Below are positions 1-7,938 of a stretch of 64,000 nt of DNA, piece by piece. The first letter of the stretch is position 1. Each line of letters starts with the position of its first letter. The translations under genes and the position numbers were made by a program. The stretch is from NCBI RefSeq assembly GCF_002858745.1, contig NZ_PJRO01000020.1:1-64000 (forward strand), in the 5' to 3' direction. A model generated the notes under the pieces. That model did no database searches. It was not told the DNA's origin and saw only the letters and a program-made list of their open reading frames with translations. Origin of the DNA: Mesorhizobium loti (GTDB taxonomy: Bacteria; Pseudomonadota; Alphaproteobacteria; Rhizobiales; Rhizobiaceae).

Positions 1-306
1 CGGCGCGATCGCAAGCTCACCTACCTGATGGTCAGCCACGACCTCGCCGTCATCAACCACATGTGCGAGCGCCTGATGGTCATGCAGAACGGCGAGGCCG
101 TCGAACAGCTCACTGCTGCCGACCTCGTCTCCCACAACGTCGCACAGGGCTACACCAAACGCCTGCTCAAGGCCTCGGAGGGATTCGTCAGGGCGCAGAA
201 GGATACCGAACTCACGAGACTTCAAACAAAGCCAATGAAAAACCAACAGAGGGAAGACAATGAAATCTGGTCTGGTTCTGGGGGGCTTGAGCGCACTCCT
301 GTTTGA
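1..306 (+). CDS. ABC transporter ATP-binding protein, dipeptide/oligopeptide type, 3' end only
   Basis: Only the last 101 codons are present; the Walker motifs lie off the left edge. What remains has the H-loop (VSHDLAVINHMC) and a tail ending in QGYTKRLLKA. This is the pattern of DppF/OppF-type ATPases, which power import of di- and oligopeptides from the cytoplasmic face of the inner membrane. Family members usually end just after that tail. Here the frame stays open for roughly 40 more codons of low-complexity polar sequence and stops inside the next gene, a 47-nt overlap, so the original stop may have been lost. Its neighbours (porin, serine hydrolase, dipeptidase) fit a peptide-uptake operon. 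The subfamily is inferred from a short fragment. Confidence 0.75.
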   Translation, partial: RRDRKLTYLMVSHDLAVINHMCERLMVMQNGEAVEQLTAADLVSHNVAQGYTKRLLKASEGFVRAQKDTELTRLQTKPMKNQQREDNEIWSGSGGLERTPV

Positions 307-1354
307 AATGGCACAACCTGCCGCAGCGGATACGGAGATAATCCCCGATCCGGAGCCGGTTCAATATCTTCGCGCCTGCGACGTCATGGGCGCGGGGTTC
401 ATCCAACTCCCGCAAAGCGATGTCTGCCTGAAGATCGGTGGATATGTCAGCTACGAGGTGTCGGCAGGCGCCGATGTCTACACCGGCGAACGCAAGAAGA
501 GCTGGGGCCAGCACACCAAGGTCAAGCTGAATGCCGACGCCCGATCGGAAACCGAACTGGGGGCCCTGAACACATTTTTCGAATTCGAACAGAATTTCAC
601 CGACGGTACCAATGAAGGCGCGAGCTTTTCCGCCGCGACGATCGAGTTGGGCGGGTTGCTCATCGGCGCGTCGGACTCGCAGTTCGATGTGTGGCTGGGC
701 TCGGCGGGCAATGTTTCGAGCGACGACGTCATTCCTTATGCCGGCGGCATGACCAATCAGGTCAGCTACACGGTGCGCCTCGGCAACGGGCTTTCCGCCA
801 TGTTTGGTGCGGAGCAGGGGGCGAGCACCGACAAGAACAGCGAGGAAGGAGAGGTCGAGGACGACGAGGAGGGCGAGGCACCCGAAACGCCAGATATGCA
901 GGACCATCTGATCGACGGCTACATGCCGCATTTGGTCGGCGGGCTGAAGCTTGAAAGGCACTGGGGCGCGATCGCAACCGTCCTCGGCTACGACTCAGTA
1001 TTCCAGGAGATCGCGGCGAAGGTGCGGATGGATATCCGGCTGGGTGGCCCATTCACCGCCTTCGTCATGGGCGGTTATCAGTCCGATCCCGAGAAACCGA
1101 ACTACTATGGCGCATGGGACGGCACCTATGCCGTGTGGAGCGGCCTCTCCGCCAGCCTTTCGCCGAAATTGACCCTCAACAGCCAGGTCGCCTATGCGGA
1201 TTCGGGGACATACGCCCTGGCGTTTAACGCCGACTATGAGGTGGTCCCGGGCCTGATCGTCACGCCGGAGCTCGATTACACGTCGTTCGGCAGCAGGTCC
1301 GCGACATCCGGCGATGCGCTTGCCGGCATCCTCAGCATTCAACGCGATTTTTGA
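260..1354 (+). CDS. Outer-membrane porin, rhizobial Omp2-like family
   Basis: A 364-residue outer-membrane beta-barrel that would let small hydrophilic solutes diffuse into the periplasm. A signal peptide covers about residues 1-23, with cleavage after AAAD-like residues. The mature N-terminus carries the YLRACDVMGAGFIQLP and VCLKIGGYVSYEV segments typical of alphaproteobacterial porins, and the protein ends in an aromatic residue (RDF), as barrel proteins do. Length is usual for the family. A run of mostly Glu/Asp around residues 195-212 is probably an exposed or pore-lining loop. The ATG follows a good AGAGGGA ribosome-binding site although it lies inside the upstream ABC reading frame. The context suggests peptide or amino-acid passage, which is inference. 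Confidence 0.88.
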   Translation: MKSGLVLGGLSALLFEMAQPAAADTEIIPDPEPVQYLRACDVMGAGFIQLPQSDVCLKIGGYVSYEVSAGADVYTGERKKSWGQHTKVKLNADARSETELGALNTFFEFEQNFTDGTNEGASFSAATIELGGLLIGASDSQFDVWLGSAGNVSSDDVIPYAGGMTNQVSYTVRLGNGLSAMFGAEQGASTDKNSEEGEVEDDEEGEAPETPDMQDHLIDGYMPHLVGGLKLERHWGAIATVLGYDSVFQEIAAKVRMDIRLGGPFTAFVMGGYQSDPEKPNYYGAWDGTYAVWSGLSASLSPKLTLNSQVAYADSGTYALAFNADYEVVPGLIVTPELDYTSFGSRSATSGDALAGILSIQRDF

Positions 1355-1420
1355 GGCCAGAACGGCCTTAGAGCACCCCCACACACTCACCCACTGACGC
1401 CTGACAAAGGGACATTGATC

Positions 1421-2593
1421 ATGATTTCAACGCGACGTTCACTTCTCAAGATGGGATTGGCGGGACTGTTCATGCCGCACGTACAAATCGCTCTTGCCGA
1501 CGACAAGCAGAAGCCGTCATTCGAAAGCTGGCGGCGTGACTTCGAAGCCAGCGTTCCGGACCGTATGAAGGCAGCCAATGTGGTGGGCGCGTCCGTGGCC
1601 ATAACGACCCGGGACAACGCCACGCATTACACGGCAGCGTTCGGTTTCGCCGACCTCAAGACGCAGCGGAAACTCACGGCCGATACGCCGATGCATCTGG
1701 CCTCGGTCAGCAAGCTGTTCACCGTCTCGGCCCTGGTGCAGCTGTTCGAGCGCAAGGGTTATGACCTGAACAGCGACGTCAATGATTTCATCGATTTCAA
1801 GATCAGCAACCCTCGTCATCCGAAGCTCCCGATCACCGTGAAGCAGCTCGTCACCCATACGTCGAGCATCTCCGACGAAGGTTATGGCGAACCTTCCTTC
1901 CCAGGCGATCCGACGCAAAGCCTGTCGAGCTTCCTGAAGGACTATCTCGTCAAGGGCGGCAGCACGTACTCGCCGAAGTCGTACCTCAAGGGCAAGCCCG
2001 GCACCAAATGGGACTACAGCAATGTTGCCATCGCCTTGGTGGGGTACATTGTGCAACATGTGAGCAAGCAGGATTTCCCCGCCTATGTGGCGGCCAATGT
2101 CTTGCAGCCGCTCGGCATCCAGAACGCGCATTGGTACCTGAAGGACTTCGCGCCAGACGTGCTCGCCACGCCCTACCAGTATGAAAAGGGAGAGTTCGTC
2201 GCGCTGCCGCAGCAAGGCTATCCGGACGTGCCTGCCGGTATGCTGCGTTGCTCCGCCAGCGATCTGGCGAAGGCGTTGCATGCGATGCTGGGGCAGGAAA
2301 CGGGCAGCAAGGCCATCCTGTCCAAGGCCGCGGTTCGCAACATGTTGCGCCGGCAGGTGGATCGCAAGATCTATCCCTATCAGGGCCTCTGCTGGACCGA
2401 TGAGGAGACCGCGACCCACAAGGTGGTCGGTCACACCGGCAGCGATAACGGTGCCTTGAACATGGTCGCCTTGACGAAAGACAAGAGTCAGGCGGTGGCG
2501 CTTTTGATGAACATCGACGGCACCGATGAAACCCGCAAGTTCAGGGCTTCCATCGTTGATGATCTGCTCGCCGGCGCAAAGCTCGCCCGATAA
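1421..2593 (+). CDS. Exported serine hydrolase, class C beta-lactamase/DD-peptidase fold
   Basis: A 390-residue member of the beta-lactamase/transpeptidase-like serine hydrolases (Pfam Beta-lactamase), which includes DD-peptidases, D-aminopeptidases and esterases. Three active-site elements are visible: SVSK with the nucleophilic Ser at about residue 95, YSN at about 199, and HTG at about 338 in place of KTG. The N-terminus (STRRSLLKMGLAGL) resembles a Tat-type or lipid-free signal peptide ending near ALADD. I start at the ATG, 10 nt after AAAGG, rather than at the in-frame TTG six bases earlier. Lying between a porin and a dipeptidase, it may trim D-amino-acid or cell-wall peptides in the periplasm. 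Penicillin hydrolysis cannot be claimed from sequence alone. Confidence 0.85.
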   Translation: MISTRRSLLKMGLAGLFMPHVQIALADDKQKPSFESWRRDFEASVPDRMKAANVVGASVAITTRDNATHYTAAFGFADLKTQRKLTADTPMHLASVSKLFTVSALVQLFERKGYDLNSDVNDFIDFKISNPRHPKLPITVKQLVTHTSSISDEGYGEPSFPGDPTQSLSSFLKDYLVKGGSTYSPKSYLKGKPGTKWDYSNVAIALVGYIVQHVSKQDFPAYVAANVLQPLGIQNAHWYLKDFAPDVLATPYQYEKGEFVALPQQGYPDVPAGMLRCSASDLAKALHAMLGQETGSKAILSKAAVRNMLRRQVDRKIYPYQGLCWTDEETATHKVVGHTGSDNGALNMVALTKDKSQAVALLMNIDGTDETRKFRASIVDDLLAGAKLAR

Positions 2594-2680
2594 GCCAGGA
2601 CCGAAATCAAAGAGAAGAACTGGAAGCGCACCGGCCGTTGCCCGACGCTTCCAGCCCAACCTGTGAAGCGCTATACAATC

Positions 2681-3736
2681 ATGTCCGATACCATTCCCGT
2701 CTTCGACGGTCACAACGATACGCTGCTCAATCTCCATCTCTCGACGGAGGCAGACAAGGCACGGCTCTTCATGGAAGGCGCGCCGGCCAACTGGCACATC
2801 GACCTGCCGCGGGCCCGCACGGGCGGTTTCGCCGGCGGCATGTTCGCCGTCTTCGCCCCTTCCTCGGGAGACGACGATCCCGGCCTCACTGCATCGGTGC
2901 TGGGCAATGACGAACCCTTGCCGTCGCCCTTGCCGATGGGGGAGGCGCGTTTACCCACCCTCGCCATGGCGTCGATCCTGTTCAGACTCGAACGTGCAGG
3001 GGCTCTTGCCGTGTGCCGCAGCGCGGCCGACATTCGGGCGGCCATGGACCGCGACACGATCGCTGCCGTCTTTCACATCGAGGGCGCCGAAGCGATCGAC
3101 GCCGATTTCGTCATGCTGGATGTGCTCCATGCTGCTGGCCTGCGCTCGCTCGGACCGGTCTGGAGCCGGCCCAACATCTTCGGGCACGGCGTGCCGTTCC
3201 GCTATCCATCATCGCCCGATACCGGGCCGGGGCTGACCGATGCCGGTAAGGCGCTGGTCAGGGCCTGCAATGAGCTGAACATCCTGGTCGACCTGTCGCA
3301 TATCAACGAATAGGGGTTTCGCGATGTCGCGGCCATCAGCGACGCGCCGCTGGTGGCGACGCATTCCAATGTGCATTCGATCTGCCCGCATGCACGCAAT
3401 CTCACCGACTGGCAGCTCGACGCCATCCGCGAGACGCGCGGCATGGTCGGGCTGAACTTCGCCAAGGAGTTTCTTCACCCCGATGGCCCTGACGGCAAGG
3501 GCACCAACCTCGACACGATGCTGCGTCACCTCGATGCCTTGCTGGCAAGGCTGGGCGAGGACGGCGTCGGTCTGGGCTCGGATTTCGACGGCGCGCCGAT
3601 CCCCGAGGAGATCGGCGGCGTGTCGGGCCTGCCGCGGTTGATCGAGGCACTCGGGCGTCACGGCTATGGACGCGACTTGGTCGAGAAGATTGCCTGGAAG
3701 AACTGGGTTGGCACGCTGGAGCGGACGATCGGTTAA
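2681..3736 (+). pseudogene. Membrane dipeptidase (peptidase M19), interrupted by one in-frame amber codon
   Basis: Two open stretches in the same frame make a complete renal-dipeptidase-like protein of about 350 residues. They are separated only by TAG at 3311-3313 (codon 211). The N-terminal half has the zinc-binding DGHNDTL and the bridging Glu in HIEGAE; the C-terminal half has THSNVHS and GSDFDG. Around the stop the protein reads VDLSHINE-stop-GFRDVAAIS, where relatives have Lys, Glu or Arg followed by Gly-Phe, so one base change explains it. There is no frameshift and homology continues without loss, so this is a very recent lesion, a sequencing error or a readthrough site. Its TAA overlaps the convergent gene by 2-3 bases. 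M19 enzymes cleave dipeptides, often with a D residue. Confidence 0.85.
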
Positions 3737-4827
3737 ACCCACATGGCGTCGGGCACGACCACCAGCTTGCCGACGAAGTCCTTGGCCATGAAGTCGGTCT
3801 GGGCGTTGTGGAAATCCGACAGCCGGTAGACGCCGCCGACCAGAGGCTTGATCTTCTTTTCCTCGATGTAGCGCACGAGGCGGCGGAAGTCGGCGCGTGT
3901 GCCCTGTGAGGAACCATGCAGCTGAAGCTGCTTCAGATACATGGTCCTGAGGTCGAGCTGCACCACCGGTCCGGCGATCGCGCCGGCCGTGGTGTAGCGG
4001 CCTTCCGGTCGCAGGATGCGCAGCAGGTCGTTGAAGGCCGGTCCGCCGACGAGGTCGGCCACCACGTCGATCGGCTCGCCGCCGGTCGCCTCGGCAACCG
4101 CGCCGGGCAGGTCGGCGACGCCGCGCGTGATGACTTTTTCCGCACCAATGTCGAGCAGCGCCTGCTCTTTGCCCTTGCCGACCACCGCGTAGGGGATGGC
4201 GCCACGCGCGCGGGCCAGCTGCACGATGCCTGAGCCGACACCGCCCGATGCGCCAGTGACCAGCACACGCTCGCCCGCCTTCAGCCCGGCCCGTTCCAGC
4301 ATCTGCTCGCCGGTGAGGTACGCACAGCAGAAGGTCGCCAGCTCGACATCGCTGAGCTCGGTCTCCACCACATGCGCGTTCTGGGCCGGCAGCACCTGGT
4401 ACTCGGCGTAACCACCATCGCGGCCATGGCCCATATAGTCGATGTCGGCCAGTGAATCGTCGTCACGGTTGTAGATGGAGAAATCCACCATCACCCGTTC
4501 GCCGAGCCGCCTGGGCGATACGCCTTCACCGACGGCGACGATCGCCCCCACCGTATCGGTGCCCTGGATGCGCGGAAAGGTCAGCGTGTTGCCCTGCCGA
4601 CGCCAGGTGGAAACGGCTGCCGCATCCTCTTCCGTGCCGTAGGCGCCTTGCCGCACCCACACGTCGGTGTTGTTCATGCCGCACGCCGTCACCTTGACCA
4701 GCACTTCGCCGGCGGCAGGTTTCGGTACTAGGGCATCGGTACGATAGACAAGCTTTTCGAGCCCGCCATGGCCGGTCAAAAGCACGGCGGCCATGGTGTC
4801 GGGCAAAGGGTTAGCAATTGCGTTCAT
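3733..4827 (-). CDS. MDR-superfamily zinc-independent alcohol dehydrogenase / quinone oxidoreductase-like
   Basis: A 364-residue medium-chain dehydrogenase/reductase. It has an N-terminal GroES-like domain and a Rossmann domain with VTGASGGVGSGIVQLA (around residues 195-210) for NAD(P)H binding. The stretch CGMNNTDVWVRQGAYG replaces the zinc-ligand motif of true alcohol dehydrogenases, so it is probably of the zinc-free quinone-oxidoreductase (zeta-crystallin) type. The ATG lies 5 nt after the stop of the aminotransferase gene, so the two are almost certainly co-transcribed with ssd. That places it in the ectoine-degradation locus, where such an enzyme is not a standard component. A role in handling a hydroxyectoine-derived alcohol or aldehyde is possible but only inferred. 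The substrate is unknown. Confidence 0.8.
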   Translation of the reverse strand: MNAIANPLPDTMAAVLLTGHGGLEKLVYRTDALVPKPAAGEVLVKVTACGMNNTDVWVRQGAYGTEEDAAAVSTWRRQGNTLTFPRIQGTDTVGAIVAVGEGVSPRRLGERVMVDFSIYNRDDDSLADIDYMGHGRDGGYAEYQVLPAQNAHVVETELSDVELATFCCAYLTGEQMLERAGLKAGERVLVTGASGGVGSGIVQLARARGAIPYAVVGKGKEQALLDIGAEKVITRGVADLPGAVAEATGGEPIDVVADLVGGPAFNDLLRILRPEGRYTTAGAIAGPVVQLDLRTMYLKQLQLHGSSQGTRADFRRLVRYIEEKKIKPLVGGVYRLSDFHNAQTDFMAKDFVGKLVVVPDAMWV

Positions 4828-4832
4828 GCTTC

Positions 4833-6212
4833 TCAGACCTTGGAAAAGACGCTTTTCACCGCATCCACGGTTTTCTCGACGATGGTGTCGGCTTCCTGCC
4901 TGGTCAGGCAAAGCGGCGGCGCGAAGCCGAGGATGTCGCCCTGCGGCATTGCACGGGCGATGACGCCGCGCTCCAGCAGAGCCGCCGACACCTGCGGCCC
5001 GATCTTCTCGGAAGCGTCGAAGAAGACGCGCCCGTCGCGGTCCCTGACGAATTCCACCGCCGCCAGCATGCCTTCGCCGCGCACCTCGCCGACGTTTTTG
5101 TGGTCGCCGAGCGCTTTGGCCAGTTGCTGGTTGAGATAGGCGCCGGTTTCGCCGGCATTCTTCACCAGACCCATTTCGTCGATGAGCTCCAGATTGGCGA
5201 CACCGGCCGCGGCGCAGATCGGGTGCGCCGAATAGGTCCAGCCATGACCGATCGGACCGAGTTTGTCTGAACCTTCCACCAGCACCTTCCACATCGTGTC
5301 TCGCACGATGACGCCGGAAAGCGGCGCATAGGCTGAAGTCAGTCCCTTGGCGATGGTGATGAGGTCAGGCTTCATGCCGTAATGGTCGGAGCCGAACATC
5401 GTACCCAGGCGGCCAAAGCCGGTCACCACTTCGTCGGCCACCAGCAGGATGTCGTATTTGGCAAGCACCGCCTGGATCTTCTGCCAGTAGCCTGCGGGCG
5501 GAGGCACGATGCCGCCGGTGCCGAGCACCGGCTCGCCGATGAAGGCGGCAATCGTTTCGGGACCTTGCGCCAGGATCAGCGCTTCGAGCTGGTCGGCGCA
5601 ATATTGCGAGAACTGTTCCTCGGTCTGTGAGCGGTCGGCGCGGCGGTAATAGTAGGGCGCCTCGGTGTGCAAGATCGGTGCTCGCGGCAGGTCGAAGGCG
5701 TTGTGGAAGCCGGCGAGGCCCGTCAGTGAGCCGGTCATCACGCCCGAGCCGTGATAGCCGCGCCAGCGCGAGATGATCTTCTTCTTCTCCGGCTTGCCGC
5801 GGACGTTGTTGTAGTACCAGATCAGCTTGATGTTGGTTTCGTTGGCGTCGGAGCCCGACAGGCCGAAATAGACCCGCGACATGCCTTGCGGCGCGCGGTC
5901 GATGATCATCTTGGCGAGCTTGATCGAGGTCTCGGTGCCGTGCCCGACATAGGCGTGGTAATAGGCGAGGCTCCTGGCCTGCTCGGCGATGGCATCGGCG
6001 ATCTTCTGGCGGCCGTAGCCGACATTGACGCAGTAAAGCCCGGCAAAGGCGTCGAGGCTCTTCTTGCCGGTCGTATCCCACACCGTCACGCCTTCGCCTC
6101 CCGACATGACGCGGTTCGGCATTTCGCCGCGTGCATGCATGCCCATATGGGTCGAGGGATGGAAGAAGTGGTCGCGATCCCAGGCGGCGAGTTCGTTGGA
6201 TTGCTGCAGCAT
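4833..6212 (-). CDS. doeD: Class III PLP aminotransferase of the ectoine locus (probable L-2,4-diaminobutyrate transaminase)
   Basis: A 459-residue fold-type I, class III aminotransferase. Visible landmarks are the phosphate-binding GLSGSDAN at about residues 117-124, ADEVVTGFGR with the PLP-pyridine Asp at about 260, and the Schiff-base Lys near 289 in ITIAKGLTSAY. The family moves terminal amino groups (GABA, omega-amino acids) to pyruvate or 2-oxoglutarate. Ectoine breakdown yields L-2,4-diaminobutyrate, and an aminotransferase called atf or DoeD makes aspartate semialdehyde from it. Position next to an aldehyde dehydrogenase and across from the ehu-eut operon supports that role. The gene lies 31 nt downstream of ssd. 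The substrate assignment rests on context; another omega-amino acid is possible. Confidence 0.8.
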   Translation of the reverse strand: MLQQSNELAAWDRDHFFHPSTHMGMHARGEMPNRVMSGGEGVTVWDTTGKKSLDAFAGLYCVNVGYGRQKIADAIAEQARSLAYYHAYVGHGTETSIKLAKMIIDRAPQGMSRVYFGLSGSDANETNIKLIWYYNNVRGKPEKKKIISRWRGYHGSGVMTGSLTGLAGFHNAFDLPRAPILHTEAPYYYRRADRSQTEEQFSQYCADQLEALILAQGPETIAAFIGEPVLGTGGIVPPPAGYWQKIQAVLAKYDILLVADEVVTGFGRLGTMFGSDHYGMKPDLITIAKGLTSAYAPLSGVIVRDTMWKVLVEGSDKLGPIGHGWTYSAHPICAAAGVANLELIDEMGLVKNAGETGAYLNQQLAKALGDHKNVGEVRGEGMLAAVEFVRDRDGRVFFDASEKIGPQVSAALLERGVIARAMPQGDILGFAPPLCLTRQEADTIVEKTVDAVKSVFSKV

Positions 6213-6243
6213 GTTTTTATCCCTTTTCAGCTCAGCCGTTGGC

Positions 6244-7743
6244 TTACGCCAGATCGAAGCAGATGTATTTGAGGTCGGTGAAGGCTTCCAGGCCGTGGCG
6301 CGAACCTTCGCGCCCGAGGCCGGATTGTTTGATGCCGCCGAAGGGGATCGGGGCGCCGGTAATCTTGACCCGGTTGACGGCGATCATGCCGTATTCCAGT
6401 GCGCTTGCCAGGCGCCGCTGGCGCGCGCCGTTCTCGGTGACGGCATAGGCTACGAGCCCGTATTCGGAGGCATTGGCGCGGGCGACGACTTCGTCCTCGG
6501 TATCGAAGGGCGTGATCGCCGCCACCGGGCCGAATGTCTCCTCGCGCATGATCAGCGCGTCGTCCGAAAGGTCGGCCAGAACGGTCGGCTGATAGAACAG
6601 GGAGCCTGCCGGATGCCGTTCGCCACCGCAGAGCAGGCGCGCGCCTTTGGCGGTGGCATCCTTCACCTGTTCGTCGACTTTCTTCACTGCCCGCTCATGC
6701 ATCAGCGGTCCGATGTCGCTGTCTGCTGCGAGGCCGCCGCCCACCTTCAGCGCCGAGACCTTTTCGGTGAAGGCCGTGCAGAAGCTGTCGTAGAGCGGCC
6801 GCTCGATATAGATGCGGTTGGCGGCAAGGCAATCCTGCCCCGAGGTGGCGAACTTGGCGTCGACCGCGATCTTCACCGCCTTGTCGAGCTCGGCGTCGGC
6901 AAAGACGATCAGCGGCGCGTGCCCGCCCAACTCCATGACCAGGCGTTTCATCGTCGGCGCGCATTGTGCGGCGATCAGCCGGCCGATCTCGGTCGAGCCG
7001 GTGAAGCTCATCGCCCTGACACGCGTATCGGCGCAAAGCTGGCCGACGATGGTGGCGGCATCGCCGGTGACCACGTTGAACACACCGGCCGGTATGCCGG
7101 CGCGCTCACCGAGTTCGGCCAGGGCAAGCGCCGAGAGCGGCGTTTCGGAGGAGGGATGCGCTACGATCGTGCAGCCGGCGGCAAGGGCTGCCGCCGCCTT
7201 GCGAGTCAGCATGGCGGAGGGAAAGTTCCATGGTGTCACCACGCCGACGACGCCGAGCGCCTCGCGCCGGACAGCCATTTCGGCGCCGGGCAGGTGGCTG
7301 GTCACGGTCTCCACGTTCAGCCGCTTCGCTTCCTCGGCGTACCATTCGACGAAGGAGGCCGCGTAGTCGATCTCGCCGCGCGATTCCTGCAGCGGCTTGC
7401 CTTGCTCGAGCGTCATCAGCAGGGCGAGATCCTGCTTGGCTGCCACGATCAGCTCGAACCATTTGCGCAGGATGGCCGAGCGCTGCTGCGGCAGCAGCGC
7501 TTTCCAGCCGGGCTGGGCACGGGCCGCCGCGTCGATCGCCTGGCCAGTCTGCCTGGCATCGAGCGCAGCTACCCAGGCCAGGCTCGCGCTGGTGGCCGGA
7601 TCGGTCACCTCGAAGCCGGCGGCGGTGTCGCTCGCGGTCCAATGGCCGTCGACATAGGCATGTTCCCGGTAGAGCCGCCGGTCAGTTAGGCCGTCGAGCG
7701 CTTCATGGCGCTGCTGGCGGGCAAAATGAGCATGGGCGGACAT
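6244..7743 (-). CDS. doeC: NAD(P)-dependent semialdehyde dehydrogenase (ssd/DoeC-type)
   Basis: A 499-residue aldehyde dehydrogenase of the GabD/SSADH branch. It has TPWNFP near 170, FTGSTEIGR near 247, the general-base Glu at about 271 in MELGGHAP, and the catalytic Cys at about 305 in SGQDCLAANR. The end LEAFTDLKYICFDLA is typical of the branch. In ectoine catabolism this enzyme oxidises aspartate semialdehyde to aspartate, which feeds the TCA cycle. It is the first gene of a likely ssd-atf-adh operon. One oddity: the coenzyme-binding Lys usual in the V-K-P motif is replaced by His (VAHPSSETP, about residue 196), which may alter NADP preference. The true substrate could also be succinate semialdehyde. 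Confidence 0.82.
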   Translation of the reverse strand: MSAHAHFARQQRHEALDGLTDRRLYREHAYVDGHWTASDTAAGFEVTDPATSASLAWVAALDARQTGQAIDAAARAQPGWKALLPQQRSAILRKWFELIVAAKQDLALLMTLEQGKPLQESRGEIDYAASFVEWYAEEAKRLNVETVTSHLPGAEMAVRREALGVVGVVTPWNFPSAMLTRKAAAALAAGCTIVAHPSSETPLSALALAELGERAGIPAGVFNVVTGDAATIVGQLCADTRVRAMSFTGSTEIGRLIAAQCAPTMKRLVMELGGHAPLIVFADAELDKAVKIAVDAKFATSGQDCLAANRIYIERPLYDSFCTAFTEKVSALKVGGGLAADSDIGPLMHERAVKKVDEQVKDATAKGARLLCGGERHPAGSLFYQPTVLADLSDDALIMREETFGPVAAITPFDTEDEVVARANASEYGLVAYAVTENGARQRRLASALEYGMIAVNRVKITGAPIPFGGIKQSGLGREGSRHGLEAFTDLKYICFDLA

Positions 7744-7825
7744 GGCGAGGCCTCCGTCTTGGATGCCTGCAGTCTAGGGGCGCCGATGCGAGAGAAAGAC
7801 CATTCCGCATACGGCTGGCAGAGAG

Positions 7826-7857
7826 AGTCTCTCTTCGAGCACGGCTGAAGAGAGACT
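7826..7857. promoter_or_regulatory. Inverted repeat in the ssd/kinase divergent promoter region
   Basis: AGTCTCTCTTC and its exact reverse complement GAAGAGAGACT flank a 10-nt spacer. An upstream copy of ACGGCTG followed by an AGAGAGA tract (from 7811) repeats the arrangement seen in the right arm. It lies about 85-115 bases upstream of the ssd start and as far upstream of the kinase start. Both flanking genes point away, so it is unlikely to be a terminator. It is probably an operator for a dimeric regulator, which cannot be named from sequence. Confidence 0.5.
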
Positions 7858-7938
7858 TTCGGCGGTAGCTCAGGTAGGGGTCGACCGGTTCCAGGACTCG
7901 GTACACAGTCGTGCCCACCAAAGCGGAAGGATGCTCTT

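Noticed and set aside
1517..2797. 426-codon minus-strand open frame
   Set aside because: It is antisense to the serine hydrolase, which carries SVSK, YSN and HTG; no domain is seen in the antisense product.
6064..7689. 541-codon plus-strand open frame
   Set aside because: It lies antisense to the semialdehyde dehydrogenase gene, which has all catalytic motifs. Long antisense frames are expected in GC-rich DNA, and its translation has no recognisable domain.
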